A stretch of DNA of 64,000 nucleotides, from the NCBI RefSeq assembly GCF_025244905.1, contig NZ_CP104285.1, forward strand, positions 3,038,001 through 3,102,000. The letters run 5' to 3'. The notes beneath the pieces are model-generated. The model searched no databases, was not told the DNA's origin, and saw only the letters and a list, made by a program, of their open reading frames with translations. The DNA comes from Enterobacter mori. Lineage in GTDB: Bacteria; Pseudomonadota; Gammaproteobacteria; Enterobacterales; Enterobacteriaceae. This document shows positions 55,239 to 64,000 of this stretch, piece by piece. The position numbers and the translations under genes are program-made. The stretch's first letter is position 1; the number at the start of each line of letters is the position of its first letter.

Positions 55239-55421
55239 TACCAAGACGTTACAACCAAACCACCCAAAGCGATCGTAAAACGTCTCAATGCGGGTTTTTA
55301 CGAGATTCACGGTGATGGTTTTGTTATATCGTTTAGCCTTGATGAGAACGGAATTACCGATGCCTCATGGAATAAAACGAAAGGTCGCGACCACGGCATT
55401 TTGCAGGTTAGGCAGAAATAA
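55239..55421 (+). pseudogene. 3' fragment of an unknown gene
   Basis: 61 codons open from a TAG at 55236 to TAA, with no start codon near the beginning. It encodes KPPKAIVKRLNAGFYEIH, GDGFVISFSLDENGITDAS and GRDHGILQVRQK. The composition is protein-like and a strong terminator follows 7 bp after the stop, so this looks like the real 3' end of a gene whose 5' part was lost. Family not recognised. Confidence 0.4.
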
Positions 55422-55428
55422 CGTGTTC

Positions 55429-55454
55429 AAGGAGGCTATGCGCCTCCTTTTTCA
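55429..55454 (+). terminator. Strong rho-independent terminator
   Basis: Stem aaggaggc / gcctcctt with a 5-nt loop and TTTTT tail, directly after the truncated frame ending at 55421. Confidence 0.85.
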
Positions 55455-55733
55455 ACAGCGAAAAGCACGATTTGTCACACTCTTTTCTCTACTTTTACAG
55501 TTCTGACAAACCCATCATAAGCGGCTGTTTTTATTATGCATAAAGTGCAACTTTCTTTCTGAAAACGGGGATAACCCTCCCCCTGTGCTCTCTGTCACAA
55601 AACAGTAAACAAATTAACCATTGAGCCTCGTGGCAAAAGGCTCTATATTGGCGGCGTTTTTTTCAGGCCCCATCTGTTTTTTAACTTTTTATTCAATCGT
55701 GGCTCATAACGAAGCGGCGGTTGTAGGAGTGAT
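55455..55733 (+). promoter_or_regulatory. Upstream region of dat
   Basis: 279 bp without a gene, containing the dat promoter. Composition is AT-rich with long T tracts around 55,660-55,700. A possible -10 is TATATT at 55,650. No operator recognised. Confidence 0.4.
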
Positions 55734-57110
55734 ATGATGACGGATAAAGTCCGTATTGACACCGTAGATGCCCACAAAAGCAACGAAACCTATCTGGCCC
55801 GTCAGGCCGAGTTTGAATCTAACGTCAGGAGTTATCCGCGCAAACTGCCTTTAGCCATCACTAAAGCAGAAGGCGTGTGGATCACCGATGCAGATAATAA
55901 AGAATACCTTGACTGTTTAGCAGGCGCAGGAACCCTTGCGCTTGGCCATAACCATCCTGATGTGCTGAAAAGCATCCAAAATGTCATTACCAGCGGCTTG
56001 CCGTTACATACCCTGGATCTGACTACGCCTCTGAAAGACGCGTTTTCTGAATACCTGCTCTCTCTGCTGCCTGGTCAGGGCAAAGAGTACTGCCTGCAGT
56101 TCACCGGTCCATCCGGTGCGGACGCCGTTGAAGCGGCGCTGAAGCTGGCGAAAAAAGTGACCGGCCGTAGCGGTATCATCAGCTTCTCTGGTGGTTACCA
56201 CGGTATGACCCACGGCGCTCTGTCCGTGACCGGCAACCTGTCTCCGAAAGAGGCGGTAGACGGTATGATGCCAGAAGTTCAGTTCATGCCTTACCCGCAC
56301 GAATACCGTTGCCCGCTGGGTATCGGTGGTGAAGCGGGCGTGAAAGCGCTGACTTACTACTTCGATAACCTGATCAACGACGTTGAAAGCGGCGTGCGTA
56401 AACCTGCTGCGGTGATCCTGGAAGCCGTTCAGGGCGAAGGCGGCGTGAACCCGGCTCCGGCTGAGTGGCTGCAGCGCATCCGTAAAGTGACTCAGGAACA
56501 CGGCATTCTGCTGATCCTCGACGAAGTTCAGGCTGGCTTTGCCCGTACCGGTAAATTCTTCGCCTTCGAACACGCGGGTATTGAGCCAGACATCATCGTG
56601 ATGTCTAAAGCAGTGGGTGGCGGTCTGCCGCTGGCCGTGCTCGGTATCAAAAAGCAGTTCGATGCATGGGCGCCAGGTCACCATACCGGTACCTTCCGCG
56701 GCAACCAGCTGGCGATGGCCACCGGCCTGACCACGCTGAAAATCCTGAAAGACCAGAACATCGCTGGCAAAGTGGCTGCACAGGGCGAATGGCTGAAAGG
56801 CCAGCTGAAAGAGATGGCGAAACGCTACCCGGTGATTGGTCACGTTCGCGGTCTGGGCATGATGATCGGTATTGAGATCGTTAAGCCGCACGAAGCCGCT
56901 GACCACATGGGTTGCTTCCCGGGCGACGGCGAGCTGTCTGCACTGATTCAGAAGAAGTGCTTCGAAGCCGGTCTGATTCTGGAGCGTGGCGGTCGTAACG
57001 GTATCGTTCTGCGTCTGCTGCCGTCTCTGCTGATCAGCGATGAAGAGCTGAAAATCTTCCTGGATAAATTCGAGCAGGCGCTGCTTGCTGCGGGCGTTCG
57101 CCCGGCGTAA
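55734..57110 (+). CDS. dat: L-2,4-diaminobutyrate:2-oxoglutarate 4-aminotransferase Dat
   Basis: 458-residue class III PLP aminotransferase, which makes L-2,4-diaminobutyrate from aspartate semialdehyde and glutamate. Motifs are [49 protein letters not shown] and the PLP lysine Lys292 in [18 protein letters not shown] lies 5 nt before ATG-ATG (55734/55737). Codon use is strongly biased to preferred codons (CTG, GGT, CGT, AAA), unlike the low-GC island beside it, suggesting high expression. It is followed by ddc 18 bp downstream. Together they give the 1,3-diaminopropane pathway typical of Enterobacter and Acinetobacter. Confidence 0.93.
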   Translation: MMTDKVRIDTVDAHKSNETYLARQAEFESNVRSYPRKLPLAITKAEGVWITDADNKEYLDCLAGAGTLALGHNHPDVLKSIQNVITSGLPLHTLDLTTPLKDAFSEYLLSLLPGQGKEYCLQFTGPSGADAVEAALKLAKKVTGRSGIISFSGGYHGMTHGALSVTGNLSPKEAVDGMMPEVQFMPYPHEYRCPLGIGGEAGVKALTYYFDNLINDVESGVRKPAAVILEAVQGEGGVNPAPAEWLQRIRKVTQEHGILLILDEVQAGFARTGKFFAFEHAGIEPDIIVMSKAVGGGLPLAVLGIKKQFDAWAPGHHTGTFRGNQLAMATGLTTLKILKDQNIAGKVAAQGEWLKGQLKEMAKRYPVIGHVRGLGMMIGIEIVKPHEAADHMGCFPGDGELSALIQKKCFEAGLILERGGRNGIVLRLLPSLLISDEELKIFLDKFEQALLAAGVRPA

Positions 57111-57128
57111 CCGGAGTTGTTGATTACG

Positions 57129-58595
57129 ATGTCTGATTCAAACCCAATTTTGTTCTCCTCTGCGCAGAGCATTGACGCTTACCAGCAGGCGATTGAACAA
57201 AGCACTCAGGCTGTGATGCAGTGGCTGAAACAGCCTGAGATGTACCAGGGCAAAACGGTCGCGGAACTGCGCGACCGTATTAAGCTGGATTTCAACCCGA
57301 AAGGGCTGGGCAACGAAGCGGCGATTGAACGCGCCGTCGAGTTCTTCCTGAAAGACAGTTTGTCCGTTCATCACCCGCAGTGTGTCGCGCACCTGCACTG
57401 CCCAAGCCTGGTCGTAAGCCAGGCGGCGGAAGTGCTGATCAACGCCACTAACCAGAGTATGGACTCCTGGGATCAAAGCCCGTCCGCAACAATCATCGAA
57501 ATCAAACTGATTGAATGGCTGCGTACCCGCGTGGGTTATCAGGCTGGCGACGCAGGTGTCTTCACCAGCGGCGGCACCCAGAGCAACCTGATGGGCCTGA
57601 TGCTGGCGCGCGATGCGTTCTTCGCGCGTCTGGGTCACTCCGTTCAGCAGGATGGCCTGGTAGGCGATCTGCGCAAAATTCGCGTGCTGTGCTCCGAGAA
57701 CGCCCACTTCTCCGTGCAGAAAAACATGGCGCTGATGGGTCTGGGCTACCAGTCCGTGGTACAGGTAAAAACTGACGAATTCTCCCGCATGGATCTGACC
57801 GATCTCGCGGCGAAAATTGAGCAGTGCAACGCGAACGGCGAGCAGATTCTGGCAATCGTCGCGACGGCAGGTACCACCGATGCCGGTGCTATCGACCCGC
57901 TGCGCGCCATCGCAGAACTGGCGGCGAAGCAGAACATCTGGGTACACGTTGATGCGGCCTGGGGCGGCGCACTGCTGATGTCCGAGCAGTATCGTCACTA
58001 CCTGGACGGCATTGAGCTGGTGGATTCCATTACCCTGGACTTCCACAAGCAGTTCTTCCAGACCATCAGCTGCGGCGCGTTCCTGCTGAAAGAAGCGCGT
58101 CACTATGAGCTGATGCGCTATCAGGCGGCCTACCTGAATTCTGAGTTTGACGAAGAAGCAGGCGTGCCTAACCTGGTGTCCAAATCTCTGCAGACCACCC
58201 GTCGTTTCGACGCGCTGAAGCTGTGGATGAGCCTGGAAGCGCTGGGCCAGGAGCAATACGCGGCGATCATCGATCACGGTGTGACCCTGGCACAGCAGGT
58301 TGCGGGCTACGTGAAAGAGCAGTCTGCTCTGGAACTGGTGATGCAGCCACAGCTGGCGAGCGTGCTGTTCCGCTTCCGTCCTCAGGCGCAGATGGATGAT
58401 GCAGGTATCGCCCTGCTGAACCAGAAGATTGGTGATGCGCTGCTGGAATCTGGCCGTGCTAACGTTGGCGTGACCGAGCATAACGGTATCACCTGCCTGA
58501 AGCTGACCCTGCTGAACCCAACCGTGACGCTGGAGGACGTAAAAGTTCTGCTGTCTCTGGTTGAGCGTACCGCACAGGAAGTTCTGGCTAAGTAA
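57129..58595 (+). CDS. ddc: L-2,4-diaminobutyrate decarboxylase Ddc
   Basis: 488-residue group II PLP decarboxylase, which converts L-2,4-diaminobutyrate to 1,3-diaminopropane. Motifs are FTSGGTQSNLMGLMLARD, HVDAAWGGALLMSE with the PLP-contacting Asp, and Lys307 in LDFHKQFFQTISCGAF. The ATG at 57129 is preferred (MSDSNPILFSS); TTG codons at 57117/57120 are alternatives because GGAG sits 12 nt before the ATG. Same strong codon bias as dat. A hairpin follows 7 bp after the stop. Confidence 0.93.
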   Translation: MSDSNPILFSSAQSIDAYQQAIEQSTQAVMQWLKQPEMYQGKTVAELRDRIKLDFNPKGLGNEAAIERAVEFFLKDSLSVHHPQCVAHLHCPSLVVSQAAEVLINATNQSMDSWDQSPSATIIEIKLIEWLRTRVGYQAGDAGVFTSGGTQSNLMGLMLARDAFFARLGHSVQQDGLVGDLRKIRVLCSENAHFSVQKNMALMGLGYQSVVQVKTDEFSRMDLTDLAAKIEQCNANGEQILAIVATAGTTDAGAIDPLRAIAELAAKQNIWVHVDAAWGGALLMSEQYRHYLDGIELVDSITLDFHKQFFQTISCGAFLLKEARHYELMRYQAAYLNSEFDEEAGVPNLVSKSLQTTRRFDALKLWMSLEALGQEQYAAIIDHGVTLAQQVAGYVKEQSALELVMQPQLASVLFRFRPQAQMDDAGIALLNQKIGDALLESGRANVGVTEHNGITCLKLTLLNPTVTLEDVKVLLSLVERTAQEVLAK

Positions 58596-58602
58596 TGCTT
58601 AT

Positions 58603-58628
58603 CCCTCTCCCGTTCGGGAGAGGGTATT
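58603..58628 (+). terminator. Terminator-like inverted repeat after ddc
   Basis: Stem ccctctccc / gggagaggg with loop gttc, then TATTTT. Same stem as the element at 27819-27839, so it is a member of a dispersed repeat that probably also ends dat-ddc transcription. Confidence 0.7.
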
Positions 58629-58646
58629 TTCCCCTGCCCTATCCCC

Positions 58647-59567
58647 TCAGTGTGTCCTCAAGGTTTCAACCATTAGCGTGAAGCAAGATTCGATAAGCGT
58701 CGGTAACGGCTGTGGCGCACGCATCAATGCCACCGTTCGGGCAAGCGCCGGTTGCTGAAGATGAACCACCTTAAGCTGCGGATCCTGAAGATGCGTGGTA
58801 TAGAGTTGCGGCAGTATCGCCACGGCCAGTCGGGAGCGCACCAGACCGTAAAGCGTTTCGATATAATCCACCTGATAACGTGTCTGCAACGATAAACGGT
58901 GGCTTTCAGCGAGCGCTCCGACCAGCCGTTGGATGTTACCTTTTGAAAACACGGCGATATCTTTCCCAACAAGCTGCTTCCAGGGTAAATGCGCCGACGC
59001 CGCCAGCGGATCGTCACAATGAATCACCGCAACAAAAGGATCCTCCTGCAGCGGGAAGACAGAAAGCTGTTCCGGCACAGAACTGTCCAGCGCGCCTATG
59101 CCAAAATCAATCTGCCCTTTCAGCAATTGCGCCACCAGCGCATCATTGGTTTGATCGTGAAACTCTACCTTAAGACGCGGAAAAGCCTGCGCCAGCGTTT
59201 GGGGCAACAGCGGGAACAAGAGCGAGCTGACGGATGGCACCAGCCCAATGCGCACCGTGCCGTCACCGCCTGCCTGCACAATCTGCTGCATATCGTCGAA
59301 GGCAAGCTGAGCCACGCTGAGCACCCGCTGCGCGTGCGGGAGGATGGCGTTGCCCAGCTCCGTCAGCGTCACCGCTGATGCGGTACGGTTCACCAGCTTG
59401 CCGCCGAGCACCGTTTCGATTTGCCGCAATGCGCTGCTGAGCGCAGGCTGGCTGATCGCCAGCTTACTGGCGGTATCGGTGAAATGACGCAGCTGCGCCA
59501 GGGTGACAAAATACTGTAGCTGTCGCAGTGATAGCGCAGGCAAGCGCTGCCAGGGTTCCATCGTCAT
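58647..59567 (-). CDS. LysR-family regulator next to adenine deaminase
   Basis: 306 residues. The N-terminal HTH (LSLRQLQYFVTLAQLRHFTDTASKLAISQPALSSALRQIE) and a LysR substrate-binding domain with GTVRIGLVPSVSSLLFPLLP are visible. Start ATG 59567 or 59561; neither has a strong Shine-Dalgarno. It is divergent from the adenine deaminase gene with 122 bp between, the usual arrangement for a LysR regulator and its target, and convergent with ddc. Target and ligand are inferred only; purines are possible. Confidence 0.87.
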   Translation of the reverse strand: MTMEPWQRLPALSLRQLQYFVTLAQLRHFTDTASKLAISQPALSSALRQIETVLGGKLVNRTASAVTLTELGNAILPHAQRVLSVAQLAFDDMQQIVQAGGDGTVRIGLVPSVSSLLFPLLPQTLAQAFPRLKVEFHDQTNDALVAQLLKGQIDFGIGALDSSVPEQLSVFPLQEDPFVAVIHCDDPLAASAHLPWKQLVGKDIAVFSKGNIQRLVGALAESHRLSLQTRYQVDYIETLYGLVRSRLAVAILPQLYTTHLQDPQLKVVHLQQPALARTVALMRAPQPLPTLIESCFTLMVETLRTH

Positions 59568-59689
59568 TATCGTTTACACGCGTCGCAGAATAAGCCGGGG
59601 TTATCGGGTGATAAATTTTATCAGCTGGGCAAACGTTTGCCGCGTGCATAGAGTAACGTCATTATTTTCATGCTGGAACCGTTAATTAC

Positions 59690-61468
59690 ATGAGTGCCGA
59701 AACCCGACGCCGTGCCGTCCAGGCTGCACGCGGTGAAATGCCGTTCGACCTGCTGCTCACGCACACCCGCATTGTTGATATGGCCACCGGTGAGATCCGC
59801 GAAGCCGATGTCGGCATCGTGGGGGGCCTTATCGCCAGCGTTCATCCGCGCGGCAGCCGCAGCGATGCGCGTGAGACGCACGATCTGAACAACCAGTATC
59901 TCTCTCCGGGACTGATGGATACGCATGTACATCTGGAGAGTTCACACCTGCTTCCCGCTCGCTATGCAGAGATTGTGTTGGCACAGGGCACCACCGCCGT
60001 ATTCTGGGATCCGCATGAGCTGGCGAATGTGCTGGGCATTGCAGGCGTACGTTTTGCCATTGAGGCCAGCCGTAACCTGCCGCTGCAGGTGATGGTCGCT
60101 GCGCCATCAAGCGTGCCATCGACCCCGGGGCTGGAGATGTCTGGCGCAGACTTCGCGGGGAAAGAGATGGATACCCTGCTCGGCTGGCCGGAAGTGCGCG
60201 GCGTGGCGGAAGTGATGGATATGCACGGCGTGCTTAACGGCAGCCAGCGCATGCTGGAGATTATGCAGGCCGGGCTGGACAGCGGAAAGCTGATTGAAGG
60301 CCACGCGCGCGGGCTTCAGGGTGCGGATTTACAGGCTTATCTGGCCGCAGGCGTGACCTCCGATCACGAGCTGACCTCCGCAGACGACGCGCTGGAAAAG
60401 CTGCGCGCCGGGCTGACTCTGGAGATACGGGGTTCGCATCCTTATCTGTTGCCCGATATCGTGAGCGCCCTGAAATCTCTGCCCCACCTTTCTTCACAAA
60501 TCACGGTCTGCACCGACGATGTCCCACCCGACATGCTGCTGGAAAAAGGGGGGATCGTTGCGCTGCTGAACCTGCTGATTGAGCATGGATTACCGGCAAC
60601 GCACGCACTGCGTTTCGCCACGCTGAACGCCGCCATTCGCCTGCAGCGTAACGATCTGGGGCTGATTGCTGCCGGGCGTCGCGCGGATCTGGTGGCGTTT
60701 GACTCTCTTGAAAAGCTGACGGCTCGTCAGGTGTACGTCGCCGGAAAGCTGATTGCGCGCGATGGGGCAATGATTGAACCCATCGCTGATACGATATTGC
60801 CCCTCCCGCGTGATACCGTGCGGCTGTCAGCTCTGGCTGACGATGATTTCCGTATGAAAATCGACAACGCGAAACACGGCGTGGCGCGCCTGCGCCATAT
60901 CAGTGGCGCACGCTTCACGCAGTGGGGTGAAGTTGACGCGCAGGTACGTCACGGCGTAGTGGCGATCCCGGATGGCTTTAGCCTGATTTGGGTTCAGCAT
61001 CGCCACGCGCGCCATGCGGCTCAACCGCAAATCGCCCTGCTCGAAGGCTGGGGGGAGCTGCGCGGGGCGATTGCCACCAGCTATTCTCACGACTCTCACA
61101 ATCTGGTGGTGCTGGGGCGCGATCCGCGCGATATGGCGCTGGCGGCCAACATGCTTATCAAGAGCGGTGGCGGGATGGCGCTGGTACAGAATGGCGACGT
61201 CATCGCCCACGTCGCCATGCCGATTGCGGGGATGCTTTCTGAACTGCCGCCTGTTGAGCTGGCTCGACAGTTCAGGGAACTGCGCGAGCGCAGCAATTTG
61301 ATTGCCGACTGGGAACCGCCGTATCGGGTCTTTAAAGCAATAGAGGGCACCTGTCTTGCCTGCAACGCCGGTCCGCATTTGACCGATCTTGGACTGACCG
61401 ATGGCACCACGCGCCAGATTGTCGATCCGTTAATTTCTTACCGGGAAACACCGGACAACACACAATAA
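59690..61468 (+). CDS. ade: Adenine deaminase
   Basis: 592-residue amidohydrolase converting adenine to hypoxanthine and ammonia. Metal-binding motif LMDTHVHLESSHL at ~80, EGHARG and TSDHELTS mid-protein, and CTDDVPPDMLL with the last Asp are present. The C-terminal ~170 residues form the extra domain of the YicP/AdeC type, ending with a Cys-containing CLACNAGPHLTD block. The length matches E. coli AdeC (588). Its stop overlaps an upstream possible start of the permease gene. Operon with an AzgA-type purine permease points to adenine use as a nitrogen source. Confidence 0.9.
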   Translation: MSAETRRRAVQAARGEMPFDLLLTHTRIVDMATGEIREADVGIVGGLIASVHPRGSRSDARETHDLNNQYLSPGLMDTHVHLESSHLLPARYAEIVLAQGTTAVFWDPHELANVLGIAGVRFAIEASRNLPLQVMVAAPSSVPSTPGLEMSGADFAGKEMDTLLGWPEVRGVAEVMDMHGVLNGSQRMLEIMQAGLDSGKLIEGHARGLQGADLQAYLAAGVTSDHELTSADDALEKLRAGLTLEIRGSHPYLLPDIVSALKSLPHLSSQITVCTDDVPPDMLLEKGGIVALLNLLIEHGLPATHALRFATLNAAIRLQRNDLGLIAAGRRADLVAFDSLEKLTARQVYVAGKLIARDGAMIEPIADTILPLPRDTVRLSALADDDFRMKIDNAKHGVARLRHISGARFTQWGEVDAQVRHGVVAIPDGFSLIWVQHRHARHAAQPQIALLEGWGELRGAIATSYSHDSHNLVVLGRDPRDMALAANMLIKSGGGMALVQNGDVIAHVAMPIAGMLSELPPVELARQFRELRERSNLIADWEPPYRVFKAIEGTCLACNAGPHLTDLGLTDGTTRQIVDPLISYRETPDNTQ

Positions 61469-61488
61469 TGCCGAAGGAGAGCCGGATA

Positions 61489-62832
61489 ATGGCCGACAAC
61501 ACCGTTAATTCGCCAGCACCAGGGAGCTGGCTAGAACGCCGTTTTGCACTGCATGCGCGTGGCAGTACTGTACGCACCGAGTGCCTGGCTGGCATCACCG
61601 GTTTTCTCGCCGCCGCCTACTTGCTGGTGGTGATCCCAGGACTGCTGGCGGTCGGAGGGATGGATAAAGGCGCGGCGACAACGGGCACCATTCTGGTCTT
61701 CGTTGCCGGAACGCTGCTGATGGCTTTCTATGCCAACCTGCCCTTTATCGTCGGGCCTGGTATTGGAGGTTCGGTTCTGGTCGGCGTCACGCTTGCGGGC
61801 AGCGAAGGTATTGGCTGGCAAATTGGTCTCGGCATAGCCTGCTGGTCAGGGATTTTATTCTTCCTGCTGACCCGCTTTGGGCTGCGTGAAGTCGTCACCC
61901 GTTCCGTCCCGCAATCCATCAAGCTGGGGTTGACGGCCTCCATCGGCCTGTTTGTTGCCGTGCTCGGCTTTCGTAACGCCGGGCTGGTGTTGGCAAACGC
62001 GAAAACCAACGCCCTGATGCTGGGGGATTTCCTGTCACCGGCGGCACTGGTCGCGTTAGCGGCTCTCTTCCTGGCCATCGCATTACAGGCGCGCCGGATT
62101 CCAGGGGCAATACTGTGGGCCATTCTGTTTGCCACCCTGGTCGGTATTCCGCTGGGCGTGACAAAACTCCCTGGTCATTTTATTGATATGCCGCATTCTC
62201 TGGCCCCGGTTATCGGCCATATTGATATGCTCGGGGCGCTGAACATTGCTTTCCTGCCATTCCTGTTTGTCTTCTTTGCGTCGGAATTTTTCTCCACCAT
62301 GGGTACCACGCTGGCTGTTGGTGGTGAGGCGGGATTACTGGATGACGAAGGCAACATGCCGCATATCAACCGTCCGTTTATGGTGGACTCCATTGCCGCT
62401 GCGGTAGGTCCGTGGGTCGGTATCCCTGCAGCGACGGCGCTGATCGAATCTTCGGCTGCTGCTGAAGCGGGCGGTAAAACGGGCATGACGGCATTGGCAG
62501 CGGCAGTGATGTTCCTGCTGATGTTGCTGTTTACGCCTGTTGCACTGATGATCCCGAAAGAAGCCACCGCACCGGCGCTGATCCTCATCGGACTGAATAT
62601 GTTTAGCGGCTTACGTAAGGTTGATCTGGCGAACTTCACCGACGGCTTGCCGGTGCTGATGATGGTCATGATTACGCTGATTGCCAACAGCTTCGGAACG
62701 GGAATTGCTGGCGGTTTGCTGTTTTACATCGTGATCAAAGCGATTGCCGGGAAATGGCGCGAAATCCCCGTTGGTCTGTGGATCCTCGCCATTCCCCTGG
62801 TCTATTACTTCGCTACGCTGGTCAAGCACTAG
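61489..62832 (+). CDS. AzgA-type purine permease (NCS2/AzgA family)
   Basis: 447-residue inner-membrane protein of the adenine/guanine/hypoxanthine permease type, with about 12-14 membrane segments. Family blocks are RTECLAGITGFLAAAYLLVVIP, PFIVGPGIGGS and FFASEFFSTMGTTLAVGGEAGLLDDEGNMP and GIPAATALIESSAAAEAGGKTG-like near 290-340. I prefer the ATG at 61489 (MADNTVNSPAPG) with AAGGAG 9 nt upstream; an ATG at 61468 overlaps the ade stop (TAATG). E. coli homologues are AdeP/AdeQ and GhxP/GhxQ. With adenine deaminase, import of adenine or hypoxanthine is likely. Convergent with the wzc-type gene. Confidence 0.88.
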   Translation: MADNTVNSPAPGSWLERRFALHARGSTVRTECLAGITGFLAAAYLLVVIPGLLAVGGMDKGAATTGTILVFVAGTLLMAFYANLPFIVGPGIGGSVLVGVTLAGSEGIGWQIGLGIACWSGILFFLLTRFGLREVVTRSVPQSIKLGLTASIGLFVAVLGFRNAGLVLANAKTNALMLGDFLSPAALVALAALFLAIALQARRIPGAILWAILFATLVGIPLGVTKLPGHFIDMPHSLAPVIGHIDMLGALNIAFLPFLFVFFASEFFSTMGTTLAVGGEAGLLDDEGNMPHINRPFMVDSIAAAVGPWVGIPAATALIESSAAAEAGGKTGMTALAAAVMFLLMLLFTPVALMIPKEATAPALILIGLNMFSGLRKVDLANFTDGLPVLMMVMITLIANSFGTGIAGGLLFYIVIKAIAGKWREIPVGLWILAIPLVYYFATLVKH

Positions 62833-64000
62833 CCTTCACGCCGCTTTTCCTTCGGGGTATAGCCGTAGTCGTAATGGCTGTACCCCGAGTTGTAATAGAG
62901 CGAGGCGGACTTCACGATATCATTAAGAATAGCGCCATTCACCTGCACACCCATTTGCTGCAGACGCTTCAGACAGTGCTCAATCTCCTTGACGCTGGTT
63001 TTACCAAAGCGTGCAACCAGTAAGGTGGTCGCCGCCACTTTGGCAATCAATGAGGCATCCGTAACGGCAAGCACCGGCGGGGTGTCAACAATCACGATGT
63101 CATAATGTTCGTTCATCTGCGACATGGCATTCCGGAAGCGTTCTCCCATAAGCAACTCCACAGGGAGTGAAGGCTGTGGACCGCAGGTTAAAACATCAAA
63201 TCCGCCTTTCTCAAAACGCTGGAGTGCGTCCTGCCATTTAACATCTGCCTCAAGGACTGAGGACAATCCGCAATGGTTGTCCAGTTTAAAGATGTTATGC
63301 ACATAGCCCTGACGCATATCCGCATCAACAAAGAGCACCCGCTGCCCGGCCTGAGACGCCAGCGCCGCCAGTGCGGTACTGACCAGCGTTTTGCCGCAAT
63401 CTTGTGTGGGGCCAGAAATGACGACAATCTGATTCGCGGCGTCCATCATGGTGAAGTGCAGACTGGTACGCAGCCCGCGCATTGCCTCGATAAAAATATC
63501 GGCTGGCCTTTCGATGGGCAGGAAGGGCACATCCGAGGTTTTGTGTCTCCAGCGAGAGCCCGGGAAACTCCTTTTGCGCAGATGCGTTTTTTTCCAGAGC
63601 CATACCGAGCGCGGCAGCGTCGCCAGGACCGACATCCCCTGCACTTCCAGTTGCTCAGACGAGGTTATCCCCCGTTTAAAGGCTGCGAGAATCAACACCC
63701 AGCCACTGGAGAATATCAGTCCCAACAGTATGCCAAGCACAATAATGAGTGCTTTTCGTGGTTTTATGGGTTCAGGTTGCGTAACGGCAGAGTCAATAAT
63801 CCGCACGTTTCCGATAGCGCTGGAGCGAGAGATATTAAGCTCTTGCTGACGCGTTAATAACTGCAGGTAAATGGCGCGCCCGGATTCAACATCCCGGCTC
63901 AATCGCAAAATTTCCTGCTGTGTGGAGGGCATGGTTGATACGCGTTCGTTCAGGCGGGCACGCTGCTTCTCAAGGGTTTGGCGCTTTTCGCGTAGTGCGC
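62829..64000 (-). CDS. Wzc-type bacterial tyrosine autokinase / chain-length regulator, C-terminal part
   Basis: The frame is open to the window edge; about 390 C-terminal residues are present of a protein normally near 720. The end of the periplasmic coiled coil (KRQTLEKQRARLNERVST, then QQEILRLSRDVESGRA) is followed by the second membrane segment (ALIIVLGILLGLIFSSGWVLILA). The cytoplasmic kinase domain has Walker A GPTQDCGKT, Walker A' VLFVDADMRQG, Walker B VIVDTPP, and a C-terminal cluster of six tyrosines (YYNSGYSHYDYGY). It controls polymerisation and export of a Wzy-dependent polysaccharide. Whether it is wzc or an etk-like paralogue cannot be decided without the upstream wza/wzb genes. 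The stop overlaps the permease gene by 4 bp. Confidence 0.9.
   Translation of the reverse strand, partial: ALREKRQTLEKQRARLNERVSTMPSTQQEILRLSRDVESGRAIYLQLLTRQQELNISRSSAIGNVRIIDSAVTQPEPIKPRKALIIVLGILLGLIFSSGWVLILAAFKRGITSSEQLEVQGMSVLATLPRSVWLWKKTHLRKRSFPGSRWRHKTSDVPFLPIERPADIFIEAMRGLRTSLHFTMMDAANQIVVISGPTQDCGKTLVSTALAALASQAGQRVLFVDADMRQGYVHNIFKLDNHCGLSSVLEADVKWQDALQRFEKGGFDVLTCGPQPSLPVELLMGERFRNAMSQMNEHYDIVIVDTPPVLAVTDASLIAKVAATTLLVARFGKTSVKEIEHCLKRLQQMGVQVNGAILNDIVKSASLYYNSGYSHYDYGYTPKEKRREG

Noticed and set aside
57138..58481. 447-codon minus-strand frame antisense to ddc
   Set aside because: Exact shadow of a well-conserved PLP decarboxylase gene with biased codons; the antisense product is rich in His, Arg and Gln with no motif.
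1..64000. CRISPR arrays, tRNA/rRNA genes and intact insertion sequences
   Set aside because: No regularly spaced repeats, no cloverleaf or rRNA sequence and no transposase gene were seen on reading both strands.

Overview
This is chromosomal DNA of an Enterobacteriaceae member, most likely Enterobacter or a close relative. The backbone has the E. coli order dgcE(yegE)-alkA-yegD ... mdtABCD-baeSR ... yegP-trhP(yegQ)-cyaR-yegS ... fbaB-yegTUVW-thiD-thiM, with highly similar proteins. The Klebsiella-type ribitol and D-arabinitol operons and the dat-ddc pair for 1,3-diaminopropane point to the Enterobacter/Klebsiella side of the family. No rRNA, tRNA, intact insertion sequence or CRISPR array was seen.

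Region 1 (1-13,674). The 3' part of dgcE, then alkA and yegD, are followed by an AT-richer insertion that sits where E. coli carries other genes before mdtA. It holds a complete E. coli common pilus-like operon (ecpA, B, C, D, E, minus strand). Downstream on the same strand are a membrane-anchored winged-helix regulator with a FidL-like partner, and a LuxR-type HTH-EAL fusion protein. No ecpR lies upstream of ecpA; 773 bp of AT-rich regulatory DNA is there instead.

Region 2 (13,675-27,860). The mdtABCD-baeSR multidrug efflux and envelope-stress operon has overlapping or abutting genes throughout. It is followed by yegP, trhP, the Hfq-dependent small RNA gene cyaR (with a promoter and a CRP site placed as in a class II promoter) and the lipid kinase yegS, then REP-like repeats.

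Region 3 (27,869-45,540), accessory catabolism. First comes a minus-strand operon of an enolase-superfamily enzyme plus a complete peptide/nickel-type ABC transporter. Next are the D-arabinitol operon (dalD-dalK-dalT plus a HAD phosphatase) with divergent dalR, and the ribitol operon (rbtD-rbtK-rbtT) with divergent rbtR. The two regulators are tail to tail 2 bp apart. The two transporter genes form a near-identical inverted repeat about 9 kb apart.

Region 4 (45,541-52,600). fbaB, then yegT-yegU-yegV (a nucleoside/ADP-ribose/sugar-kinase operon), the GntR regulator yegW, and thiD-thiM behind a TPP riboswitch.

Region 5 (52,600-55,730). A low-GC island of small membrane and unknown genes, including a DUF1493 protein overlapping a membrane-protein gene. 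It also contains degraded tyrosine-recombinase sequence and another gene fragment, which suggest an old integration site.

Region 6 (55,734-64,000). dat-ddc (L-2,4-diaminobutyrate and 1,3-diaminopropane synthesis, strongly codon-biased), a LysR regulator divergent from an adenine deaminase-AzgA permease operon, and the 3' part of a wzc-type tyrosine autokinase gene for exopolysaccharide export, cut by the window end.
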